Notes under the pieces: model-generated
Databases searched by the model: none
Told to the model about the DNA's origin: nothing
The model's input: only the letters and a program-made list of their open reading frames with translations
Program-made: the position numbers and the translations under genes
In this document: positions 16,298 through 24,049 of the stretch, in pieces
How positions within the stretch are numbered: the first letter of the stretch is position 1
Layout: each line of letters opens with the position of its first letter
Assembly (NCBI GenBank): GCA_003168255.1
Contig: PMSU01000022.1
Coordinates: 1 to 64,000, forward strand
DNA length: 64,000 nucleotides
From: Actinomycetota bacterium
GTDB taxonomy: Bacteria; Actinomycetota; Actinomycetes; Streptosporangiales; Streptosporangiaceae
Direction: 5' to 3'

Positions 16298-16579
16298 TCA
16301 GACCGCGATGATGGACCCGTGCGGATCATGCTTCTCCGCGGTCTCGTCGTCGAACCACAGGCCGCCCTCCGCGAGATAACGGAAGTGCAGCTTGCTGCCG
16401 GCCGGCACCCGCAGGACGGCGCTGCGGCTGCCGTTGCCGCGCCGGCGCAGCGGGTGCGCGAATGGATCCCAGTCGTTAAAGTCGCCGACGACCGAAACGG
16501 CGCCGGTCGGCTCGTCGGCGGGCAGCACGAAGGTAACCCGGACAACATCGCTGCTGTCGGGCTTAGCAGTCTTTATCAA
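16298..16579 (-). CDS. isoamylase early-set (CBM48-like) domain protein
   Basis: A 93-residue single-domain protein matching the glycogen-binding E-set/CBM48 fold: VRVTFVLPADEPTGAVSVVG, then DFNDWDPFAHPLRRR and KLHFRYLAEGGLWFDDE. Free-standing copies in bacteria are thought to bind glycogen or act as sensors, as in AMPK-beta-like domains. Compared with typical members, the DWDP and WFDDE signatures are intact. It is isolated between the convergent exporter and the carboxylase epsilon gene, with agggga-type ribosome sequence upstream. Confidence 0.85.
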   Translation of the reverse strand: MIKTAKPDSSDVVRVTFVLPADEPTGAVSVVGDFNDWDPFAHPLRRRGNGSRSAVLRVPAGSKLHFRYLAEGGLWFDDETAEKHDPHGSIIAV

Positions 16580-16773
16580 GAGCTCTCCCCTTTAAAAAGC
16601 TCTCACCATGCAGTCTGGTGATTTCAGCGCATCGGCCCATATGGTGCAGTACGGATGTATCGTCCCCGTATCCGGAATGCAACGTGGCCATGAATGAACG
16701 GTCGCAGGCAAGGATAGATCATCGCGGCACGAGGCACGCCGCCCGGTCGGCTGTTAGCCCGGCCGGTCGGCTG

Positions 16774-17106
16774 TTAGCCCGGCCGGCCGCTTGCCCGCCA
16801 CGCGCCGGGGCCGTGACTCAGTGGCTTGCGCAGCAGGGCGGACCTGTTGCTCCAGCCGCAGACACGCTCCCCCTGGGCGGGACCGGCCGTCAGACTGGGC
16901 GATCCGGCGCTCTTTGCGGCGAGCACGGCGACCAACGCGGCGATCTCCTGCACCGAGGCATCGCCCCTGACCACGGTGAGCAGCGGCGCCACGCCGGTTT
17001 CGGCCTGCGTGCTAGCCCCACTTTGCTCGGCGGACCCGGCCCCACTCTGCTCGGCGGACCCGGCCTGCTCGGACCCGGCCGTACTACCGTCGGCGGAGTC
17101 GGCCAT
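16774..17106 (-). CDS. accE: acyl-CoA carboxylase epsilon subunit
   Basis: A 110-residue protein whose core PLLTVVRGDASVQEIAALVAV and C-terminal LSHGPGAWRASGRP match the actinobacterial AccE/PccE family, which stabilises the alpha-beta carboxylase complex. The ATG at 17106 shares one base with the stop of the NYN gene (TGATG), so translation is coupled. The N-terminal 30 residues are a low-complexity repeat (GSAEQSGAGSAEQSGA) from short DNA repeats. Unusually, an RNase-like gene separates it from the beta-chain gene; in most actinobacteria the two carboxylase genes are adjacent. Confidence 0.85.
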   Translation of the reverse strand: MADSADGSTAGSEQAGSAEQSGAGSAEQSGASTQAETGVAPLLTVVRGDASVQEIAALVAVLAAKSAGSPSLTAGPAQGERVCGWSNRSALLRKPLSHGPGAWRASGRPG

Positions 17107-18101
17107 CAGGCTCGCGACTTCCCGACACCGATGCTGAACTGCCGGTGCACCCGCTCCCAGAATGCGTCCCGCAGCCATTCCCTGGCCTCTTGATAGGGCC
17201 GCAGCGACAGACCGAGTTCCTTCTCGGCCTCTACCAGGAGTTCCTTGTCGATAACCGGCGGCAGTATCGGTCCCGGCAGCAGGTCCCGGATGTTGTCCTC
17301 GCCGCGGGTCAATATCCACTTCTGCGCCACGTGCTCGCCGGCTTGCTCGACCCGTTCCCGGTCCGGCCCTAGCTTGCTCGCGGACGCTCCGGCCTGGCCG
17401 TACGTCGCGGCACGAGGCACCGGCCGCGGTGCAGGCCGCTCCCCGAACAGCTGCGCCGGCGAGGGCACGGCGGGAACCGTCGACGCCGTCTGGGCGGCCA
17501 TCCGGGCCGTCTCTGCCTCATTGACCGGCTGGCCGCTGAAGAACGGCTTGAGGAACGGTGTGTCAAGGACTTCTACCGTGTCCGATTCCCAGACCAGCCG
17601 TTCCGCCTGGTTGGTGCCGTACGGCGGCTCGATTCCCCACAGATGAACCCGGACCCCGAAGGCCTGGGCTGCCTCCACCGCCGGGACCATGTCCTCGTCA
17701 CCGGCCACGAGCACCGCGTCGGTGATGGCCCGGTGCCTTGCCAGCGCCTCCATGTCCGCGCGGATCTGCGCGTCGACGCCCTTCTGCTGGCCGCGTGCGT
17801 TCAGGTTGCCGAGCCTCAGCTTGACCCACGGCATCTGCGCGATCACGCGCTGGTCGATGGTGGGAACCCGGTCCCTGGCGGCGTCATACCAGTAGACCCG
17901 GAGCAGTTCGCCCCGGATCTGCTCCTCGGCGTTCCTGGTGAGCGCCTGGATGAGGTTGGCGGCATCCACCCGGTACTCCCGGCGCGAGCTCGCGCCAAGC
18001 AGCAGTTCTCCCGCGGCGGCGTAGATGTAGCCGACATCGACCATGACCGCGTAGCGGGCGAGCGTCGGGAGGGGGACGGGGAACTCGGTCATGGTGCTCA
18101 T
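17106..18101 (-). CDS. NYN (PIN-like) domain RNase-type protein
   Basis: A protein of about 331 residues with an N-terminal NYN domain: MVDVGYIYAAAGELLLG holds the first Asp, GVDAQIRADMEALA the second acidic cluster and LVAGDEDMVPAVEAAQ the third. These four acidic positions bind metal in PIN/NYN nucleases. The C-terminal 90 residues form a charged helical module (IRDLLPGPILPPVIDKELL, then REWLRDAFWERVH) found in related bacterial NYN proteins. It sits between the carboxylase beta and epsilon genes, overlapping the latter by one base. Start at 18101 is preferred over 18134; a methionine at 18092 is also possible. Confidence 0.82.
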   Translation of the reverse strand: MSTMTEFPVPLPTLARYAVMVDVGYIYAAAGELLLGASSRREYRVDAANLIQALTRNAEEQIRGELLRVYWYDAARDRVPTIDQRVIAQMPWVKLRLGNLNARGQQKGVDAQIRADMEALARHRAITDAVLVAGDEDMVPAVEAAQAFGVRVHLWGIEPPYGTNQAERLVWESDTVEVLDTPFLKPFFSGQPVNEAETARMAAQTASTVPAVPSPAQLFGERPAPRPVPRAATYGQAGASASKLGPDRERVEQAGEHVAQKWILTRGEDNIRDLLPGPILPPVIDKELLVEAEKELGLSLRPYQEAREWLRDAFWERVHRQFSIGVGKSRA

Positions 18102-18165
18102 GACTCTAAGGCAGCCGGCGGGCCCCGCTGACATGGCCTACCCGCCCGGACCCGGCCCTGACCGG

Positions 18166-19800
18166 CTAAAGCGGGATGTTTCCGTGCTTCTTGGCCGGGA
18201 GGGTCTGCCGTTTGGAGCGCAGCGCCCGCAGCGCGACGGTCACCTGCCCGCGGGTCTCGGCAGGCCGGATCACGGCATCCACGTAGCCCCGTTCGGCCGC
18301 GATGTAAGGATTCGCGAGCATGTCCTCGTACTCGGTCACCCGCTGCGCCCGCAGTTCGGCCTCGTCCTCGGCGTCGGCGAGTTCGCGCCGGTACAGGATG
18401 TTCACCGCGCCCTGCGCGCCCATCACCGCGATCTGCGCCGTCGGCCAGGCGAGGTTGACGTCACCGCCGAGGTGCTTGGAGCCCATCACGTCGTAGGCGC
18501 CGCCGTACGCCTTGCGGGTGATCACCGTGATCTTGGGCACGGTGGCCTCCGCGTAGGCGTAGATGAGCTTGGCTCCGCGCCGGATGATGCCGCCCCATTC
18601 CTGGTCCGTCCCGGGCAGGAAGCCAGGGACGTCCACGAAGGTCAGGACCGGGATGTTGAACGCATCACAGGTCCGGACGAAACGCGCGGCCTTCTCCGAT
18701 GCGTCGATGTTCAGGCAGCCGGCGAAGTGCAGCGGCTGGTTGGCCACCACTCCCACCGATGAGCCCTCCACCCGGCCGAACCCCACGATGATGTTGGTCG
18801 CGAACGAGGCATGCACCTCCAGGAATTCCCCGTCGTCGACGACGTGCTCGATGACTTCGTGCATGTCGTAGGGCTGGTTCGGTGAGTCGGGGATCAGCGT
18901 GTCGAGCTCGGCATCCTCGGGTGTGAGCTCGGCGCCGCCACCGTTAGGAATAAAAATGGGTTGTCCGCCTGCCGCAGTGACCCGCGGCGGGTCGTCCATG
19001 TTGTTGGAGGGCAGGTAGGACAGCAGTTCGCGGGCGAAGTCCAGGCAGTCATCCTCGTCCTTGGCCTGGTAGTGGGCGACCCCGGACTTGACGTTGTGGG
19101 CGTGCGCGCCGCCGAGTTCCTCGAAGCTGACCTCTTCGCCGGTCACCGTCTTGATCACGTCGGGGCCAGTGATGAACATGTGCGAGGTCTTGTCCACCAT
19201 CAGCGTGAAGTCGGTGATGGCCGGCGAGTAGACCGCGCCGCCCGCGCACGGCCCCATGATCAGGGAAATCTGCGGGATCACCCCGGAGGCGTGCACGTTC
19301 CGGCGGAAGATCTCGGCGAAGAGGCCGAGCGCTACCACGCCCTCCTGGATCCGGGCACCGCCGCCGTCGTTGATGCCGATCACCGGGCAGCCGGCCTTCA
19401 TCGCGTGCTCCATGACCTTGACGATCTTCTCGCCGTATACCTCGCCGAGTGACCCGCCAAACACGGTGAAGTCCTGGCTGAACACGCAGACCGGCCTGCC
19501 GTCCACCGTGCCGTACCCGGTCACCACGCCGTCCCCGTAAGGGCGCTTGGCCGCGATGCCGAAGTCGGTGGCCCGGTGCCTGGCTAGCTCGTCGAATTCG
19601 GTGAAGGAGCCAGGATCCAGCAGCTTGTCGACCCGCTCCCTGGCCGTCATCTTGCCCTTGGCGTGCTGTGTCTGGACGGCACGCTCCGACCCGGCGTGGA
19701 TCGCCTCGTGCCTGCGCCGCTCCAGGTCGGCTATCTTTCCCGCGGTGGTGTGCGGAAAGGCCTCATCCTGGATGATCTCGTCCTGAGCTTCGCTGGTCAT
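18166..19800 (-). CDS. pccB: acyl-CoA (propionyl-CoA) carboxylase beta chain
   Basis: A 544-residue carboxyltransferase with two crotonase-fold halves. The N-half contains [19 protein letters not shown] and the acyl-CoA oxyanion-hole glycine pair ([12 protein letters not shown], then [16 protein letters not shown]). The C-half contains [19 protein letters not shown] and [13 protein letters not shown]. It ends in HGNIPL, the typical AccD5/PccB terminus. It transfers carboxyl from biotin on the alpha chain to propionyl- or acetyl-CoA, giving methylmalonyl- or malonyl-CoA. The ATG at 19800 matches the family start; the longer open frame overlaps ppc antisense. It heads an operon with the NYN and accE genes and is divergent from ppc by 49 bp. 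Confidence 0.95.
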   Translation of the reverse strand: MTSEAQDEIIQDEAFPHTTAGKIADLERRRHEAIHAGSERAVQTQHAKGKMTARERVDKLLDPGSFTEFDELARHRATDFGIAAKRPYGDGVVTGYGTVDGRPVCVFSQDFTVFGGSLGEVYGEKIVKVMEHAMKAGCPVIGINDGGGARIQEGVVALGLFAEIFRRNVHASGVIPQISLIMGPCAGGAVYSPAITDFTLMVDKTSHMFITGPDVIKTVTGEEVSFEELGGAHAHNVKSGVAHYQAKDEDDCLDFARELLSYLPSNNMDDPPRVTAAGGQPIFIPNGGGAELTPEDAELDTLIPDSPNQPYDMHEVIEHVVDDGEFLEVHASFATNIIVGFGRVEGSSVGVVANQPLHFAGCLNIDASEKAARFVRTCDAFNIPVLTFVDVPGFLPGTDQEWGGIIRRGAKLIYAYAEATVPKITVITRKAYGGAYDVMGSKHLGGDVNLAWPTAQIAVMGAQGAVNILYRRELADAEDEAELRAQRVTEYEDMLANPYIAAERGYVDAVIRPAETRGQVTVALRALRSKRQTLPAKKHGNIPL

Positions 19801-19849
19801 GGGCAAAGGGTAGCGACGTCCGGGGCGGCTGCTCGCTACGCTTGCGGAG

Positions 19850-22771
19850 GTGAGCCGAGAGTCGGACCGGCAGCAGATGCCGCAGCGGTTGCGCCGTGAT
19901 GTTCGGCTGCTCGGCGACCTGCTCGGCGAGGTGCTGCGCGAGGCGGAAGGTGAAGATCTCCTCGCCGACGTGGAGCGGCTCCGCACCGCCGTGATCGCGG
20001 CGCGCCGCGGCCCGGATGCGGGAGCAGGCGCACGCCTGGATGCGGGCCCGGACGCGGCCTCGGATGCGGGTCCGGACGCGGGCTCGGGTGCCGGAGCGGT
20101 CGCGGGCTCGGGTGCCGGAGCGGTCGCGGGCCCGGACGGGGGAGCCGAAGCCGGAGCGCAGCCGCCCGCGCCCCCCGATGATCCGGTGGGCGATGAGATC
20201 GCCGCGCTTGTCGCGTCCTGGCCGCTGGACCGGGCCGAACTGGTGGCCCGCGCCTTCACCGTCTACTTTCACCTGGCCAACCTGGCCGAGGAGCACCAGC
20301 GGATCCGGACCCTGCGCGAGCGGGACACCGGCGGGGCACCCCTGCGCGAGTCGCTCGCCCTCGCCGTCGCAGAGATCCGCGGCGCCGGAGCCGAGCCGGT
20401 CGCCGGACCCCAGCCGGTCGCCGGACCCCAGCCGGTCGCCGAACCCCTGGCCGCTCTCCTGGCGGGCCTGCGGGTGCATCCGGTGCTCACCGCGCACCCG
20501 ACCGAAGCCCGCCGCCGCGCGGTGACCTCCGCACTGCGCCGGATCAGCGGCCTGCTGGCCGCGCTCAGCGACGGGCACGGCGACGACGAGCAGGCGGAGG
20601 CGCGACGGCGGCTGCACGAGGAAATCGACTTGCTCTGGCGGACCTCGCAGCTGCGGGTCGAGGCAATGGCACCACTCGACGAGGTCCGCACCGTGATGAC
20701 CGCGTTCGACGAGACGCTGTTCCGCGTGGTGCCGGTGCTCTACCGGTCGCTCGATCACGTGCTGACCGGCCCGAACTGCGGCCGGGTTCCCGCCGCCGCT
20801 CCGGCGTTCCTGCGGTTCGGCAGCTGGGTCGGCGCGGACCGAGACGGCAACCCGTTCGTGACCGCGCAGGTGACCAGGGATACCGCGGTGATCCAGGCGG
20901 ATCACGTGCTGCGCGCGCTGGAGAACGCCACCAGCCGGATCGGCCGCTCGCTGACCGCGGATTCGCTGACCACGCCGCTGCCGGCGGGCCTGGCACGCAG
21001 CCTCGCGGAAGCCGAGGCTGCCCACCCGGAACTGCTGGCCGAGATCGTTGCCCGCTCGCCGCAGGAGCCCTACCGCACGTACCTGCTTTTTCTTGCCGAA
21101 CGCCTCCGCGCCACCCGCCTGCGCGACGCGGATCTCGCCTACGGCGATCCAGCCGAATTCCTGGCGGATCTGCGCCTGGTGCAAGACTCGCTGGCGCAGG
21201 CGGGCGCGCCGCGCCAGGCGTTCGGTGAACTACAGCATCTGATCTGGCAGGCGGAGACGTTCGGCTTCCACCTGGCCGGGCTGGAAGTCAGGCAGCACAG
21301 CGAGGTGCACGCCCGTGCCCTGGCGGAGCTGGCACGGGGCGGCCAGCTGTCGCCCGAGACGCAGGAGGTTGTGGCGACGTTCCGCGTGATCGCCTGGATT
21401 CAGGGCAGGTTCGGCGTGCGGGCGTGCCGGCGTTACGTGGTGAGCTTCACCCGCTCGGCGGCCGACATCGCCGCCGTGTACGAGCTAGCCAGGCTCGCCG
21501 TGCCGAACGGGCGGGCGCCGGTCCTCGACGTGATTCCGCTGTTCGAGACCGGCGCCGACCTGGACAATGCAGTCCAGGCGCTGGACGGCATGCTGGCGCT
21601 CGAACCGGTAGCTGCCAGGCTGGCCGAGCCGGGTCGGCCGCTCGAGGTGATGCTCGGCTACTCCGACTCCGCGAAGGAACTCGGCCCGGTCAGTGCCACG
21701 CTTCGGTTGTTTCGCGTGCAGGCCAGGCTGGCCGCCTGGGCGGCGGCGAGCGACGTGCAGCTCACGCTGTTCCACGGCCGCGGCGGGGCGCTAGGCCGGG
21801 GTGGCGGCCCGGCCGGCCAGGCGGTGCTGGCGCAGGCGCCTGGTTCGGTGAACGGACGGTTCAAGGTCACCGAACAGGGTGAAGTGATCTTTGCCAGGTA
21901 TGGCCATCTCGCTATCGCGCACCGGCACCTGGAGCAGGTCACCTCGGCGGTCTTGCTTGCGTCGGCGCCTGCTTCGGCCGGCCCGGCCGGCCAGGTCGAG
22001 CAGGGGATCGCCCGGATCGCCCAGGTCGCTAACCGGATCGAGGCAGCCGCGCTGCACGCTTACCGCAACCTGGTGGATGCCGACGGCTTCGCCGCTTGGT
22101 TCGGCCGGATCAGCCCGCTGGCGGAGATCAGCGGGCTGCGGATCGGCTCACGCCCGGCCCGCCGCACCGCGGCCGCGTCGGGCCTCGCCGATCTGCGGGC
22201 GATCCCGTGGGTGTTCGCCTGGGCCCAGACCCGGGTGAACCTGCCGGGCTGGTTCGGCCTGGGCAGCGGGCTCGCTGCGGTGGCCGACGTCGCGGGCGGC
22301 CTTGATGAGCTGCGGCGGGCATACCGCGAATGGCCGCTGTTCGCCGTGCTGCTGGACAACGCGGAGATGAGCCTGGCCAAGACGGACCGGCGGATCGCGG
22401 CACGTTATCTCGCGCTCGGCGGCCGGCCCGACCTCACCGCCTTGGTGCTCGCCGAATACGACCTGACCGGGAAACTCGTGCTGGCCGTAACCGGGCACGA
22501 CAGGCTGCTCGCCGACCGCCCGGTGCTGTCCCGCGCAGTAGCACTGCGCGATCCCTACGTCGCCGCCCTCTCGCACCTGCAACTGCGTGCCCTAGCCGCT
22601 CTCCGCGCCGCCGCCCCCGCCGCTGGCGCCTCCGTCCCCCCCGGCCCCGTCGCCGCTGACCTTGGCGCCGCTGACCTTGGCGCCACCGGGCCCGCGGATC
22701 GTGACCGGCTGGAGCGGCTACTCCTACTCACCGTTAACGGCGTGGCGGCCGGCCTGCAGAACACCGGCTGA
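19850..22771 (+). CDS. ppc: phosphoenolpyruvate carboxylase
   Basis: A 973-residue PEP carboxylase, which makes oxaloacetate from PEP and bicarbonate. Catalytic landmarks are present: TAHPTEA with the essential His (about 216), [35 protein letters not shown] (about 641) and the NTG C-terminus. It is longer than usual because residues 50-105 carry an Ala/Gly-rich insertion with direct repeats ([13 protein letters not shown]), and a second small repeat ([14 protein letters not shown]) precedes the [10 protein letters not shown] strand. Translation starts at GTG 19850. It faces the pccB operon, so PEP and propionyl/acetyl-CoA carboxylation genes share a regulatory gap. Confidence 0.95.
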   Translation: MSRESDRQQMPQRLRRDVRLLGDLLGEVLREAEGEDLLADVERLRTAVIAARRGPDAGAGARLDAGPDAASDAGPDAGSGAGAVAGSGAGAVAGPDGGAEAGAQPPAPPDDPVGDEIAALVASWPLDRAELVARAFTVYFHLANLAEEHQRIRTLRERDTGGAPLRESLALAVAEIRGAGAEPVAGPQPVAGPQPVAEPLAALLAGLRVHPVLTAHPTEARRRAVTSALRRISGLLAALSDGHGDDEQAEARRRLHEEIDLLWRTSQLRVEAMAPLDEVRTVMTAFDETLFRVVPVLYRSLDHVLTGPNCGRVPAAAPAFLRFGSWVGADRDGNPFVTAQVTRDTAVIQADHVLRALENATSRIGRSLTADSLTTPLPAGLARSLAEAEAAHPELLAEIVARSPQEPYRTYLLFLAERLRATRLRDADLAYGDPAEFLADLRLVQDSLAQAGAPRQAFGELQHLIWQAETFGFHLAGLEVRQHSEVHARALAELARGGQLSPETQEVVATFRVIAWIQGRFGVRACRRYVVSFTRSAADIAAVYELARLAVPNGRAPVLDVIPLFETGADLDNAVQALDGMLALEPVAARLAEPGRPLEVMLGYSDSAKELGPVSATLRLFRVQARLAAWAAASDVQLTLFHGRGGALGRGGGPAGQAVLAQAPGSVNGRFKVTEQGEVIFARYGHLAIAHRHLEQVTSAVLLASAPASAGPAGQVEQGIARIAQVANRIEAAALHAYRNLVDADGFAAWFGRISPLAEISGLRIGSRPARRTAAASGLADLRAIPWVFAWAQTRVNLPGWFGLGSGLAAVADVAGGLDELRRAYREWPLFAVLLDNAEMSLAKTDRRIAARYLALGGRPDLTALVLAEYDLTGKLVLAVTGHDRLLADRPVLSRAVALRDPYVAALSHLQLRALAALRAAAPAAGASVPPGPVAADLGAADLGATGPADRDRLERLLLLTVNGVAAGLQNTG
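20086..20136. repeat. 24-bp direct repeat in ppc insertion
   Basis: Two adjacent copies of a unit starting GGCTCGGGTGCCGGAGCGGT encode GSGAGAVA twice within a longer purine-rich stretch (about 20030-20160). The repeat is in frame and adds only small residues, consistent with a surface loop expansion. Confidence 0.65.
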
Positions 22772-22802
22772 GGCCTGACTCCGCCGGGAAGGACTTGGGT
22801 CG

Positions 22803-22826
22803 CAGGAGCAGGAGCAGGAGCAGGAG
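22803..22826. repeat. CAGGAG hexamer repeat downstream of ppc
   Basis: Four tandem copies of CAGGAG follow the ppc stop by about 30 bp. They lie in a 309-bp gap (22772-23080) that holds no gene I can support but contains the palindromic element at 22922-22973. Confidence 0.7.
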
Positions 22827-22921
22827 CCTGCAGTGTCCGCCTGCAAAGCTGTCAATGCTGCCCCACGCACCACCCCTGTCACAATAAGCGCACCCCTCCC
22901 CGGCATGGCCCCGCGGCTGGA

Positions 22922-22973
22922 TGATGAATGTGGCGTAGCCCCCCACTGGAGGTAGGCCCTGCCGCATTCATCA
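22922..22973 (-). ncRNA. structured palindromic element, copy A
   Basis: On the minus strand a 9-bp stem (TGATGAATG with CATTCATCA), extended by GG/CC after one C-A mismatch, encloses a 28-base core beginning CAGGGCCTACCTCC and ending with GTGGGGGGCTACG. Copy B at 61590-61645 has the same core length with 23 of 28 positions identical. The stem sequences differ in a compensatory way. The stem-loop layout suggests either a structured RNA or a REP-like interspersed palindrome. It lies between ppc and the AbiEi-like gene, where no protein function is likely. RNA is the recorded type, but a DNA-level element is equally possible. Confidence 0.55.
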
Positions 22974-23080
22974 CTTTGACCGGATGCTTGGGTGCCTGAC
23001 TGCGGTCGGCGGCTGAGGGACTGCTGCGCTCCGCGATCTCTTCGCCACGAATTGTCGGCATGCGATGACAGGCTGCGAAC

Positions 23081-24043
23081 ATGACGGCCTCAGCCAAGCT
23101 TGATCACGCTTTGCTCGCGGGGATACTACACAGGCAGCAGGGTGTCATCGCCCGTGGTCAGGTCATCCGGTGCGGCATGACTGAGCGGGCACTGCTGTAT
23201 CGCATCCGGCCTGGAGGTTCGTGGCAGCGGCTGCTACCCGGCGTGTATCTGGCGGAGACCGGGACCTCCACCACGGATCAGCGGGACCTGGCGGCACTGC
23301 TCTACGCAGGGCCGGGCAGCGTGATCACAGCGTCGGCCGCCATGCGCCGACTCGGCCTAAGGACCCCGAGCACCTCCGACGTCGATGTGCTCGTACCTGC
23401 CGCCATGCAACGCCAGAGTCTCAGCTTCGTGAAGCTGCACCGCACGACCCGGATGCCGGACCTGTTCTGCGTTAGCGGACCGATCCGTTTCGCGATGGCC
23501 CCCCGGGCTGTGGCGGACGCTGCTCGTGGGCTGAAAGATCTGCGCGAGGTCCGCGCCGTGGTCGCCGGCTCCGTGCAGCAGGACTGGTGCCGGATCGCGG
23601 AACTAGCCAAGGAACTCGACGAGGGCCCCATGCCGGGCTCTGCGCGGTTCCGGCGAGTGCTTGCCGAGGTTGCCGTCGGGGTCAGATCGCCGGCCGAAGC
23701 CGAATTCTGCGACTTGCTCATCAGCGCTGGGCTGCCGATGCCGATGTTCAATGCCCGGCTGTACATAGGCGATGTGCTGATCGCAATCGCCGACGCCTGG
23801 TGGCCTGACGCGGGCATCGCCGCCGAGGTCGATTCCCGCGCATGGCACCTGTCCGCCGAGGACTGGGAGCAAACGCTCCAGCGTCACGCCCTCATGACTG
23901 CCAAGGGCATTCTCGTCCTGCACTTCACGCCAAAGCAGGTCAGGACCGAGCCGGCGTACGTGATCACTACCCTCAGGGCCGCTCTCGACGCCGGACGGAA
24001 CGCCAGTCGACTCCGCGTGCGGGCGCTACCCGCGACTGCATGA
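23081..24043 (+). CDS. AbiEi-like HTH domain plus DUF559-type nuclease-fold protein
   Basis: A 320-residue protein of a common actinobacterial architecture. The N-terminus (about 10-80) is an AbiEi-type antitoxin winged helix (GVIARGQVIRCGMTERALLYR, then WQRLLPGVYLAETG). The C-terminus (about 215-305) is a DUF559/Vsr-like domain with the acidic EVDSRAWH strand and a late RHALMTAKGILVLHFTPKQV segment. The fold is that of PD-(D/E)XK enzymes; whether it cuts DNA is unknown. No AbiEii toxin gene is adjacent, so it is an orphan. These proteins are frequent as single genes in actinomycete genomes and are often placed near accessory regions. Confidence 0.7.
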   Translation: MTASAKLDHALLAGILHRQQGVIARGQVIRCGMTERALLYRIRPGGSWQRLLPGVYLAETGTSTTDQRDLAALLYAGPGSVITASAAMRRLGLRTPSTSDVDVLVPAAMQRQSLSFVKLHRTTRMPDLFCVSGPIRFAMAPRAVADAARGLKDLREVRAVVAGSVQQDWCRIAELAKELDEGPMPGSARFRRVLAEVAVGVRSPAEAEFCDLLISAGLPMPMFNARLYIGDVLIAIADAWWPDAGIAAEVDSRAWHLSAEDWEQTLQRHALMTAKGILVLHFTPKQVRTEPAYVITTLRAALDAGRNASRLRVRALPATA

Positions 24044-24049
24044 CGTCGG

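Noticed and set aside
19763..21184. Long minus-strand frame opposite ppc
   Set aside because: Antisense shadow of ppc; its sequence has no domain and overlaps the pccB start region.
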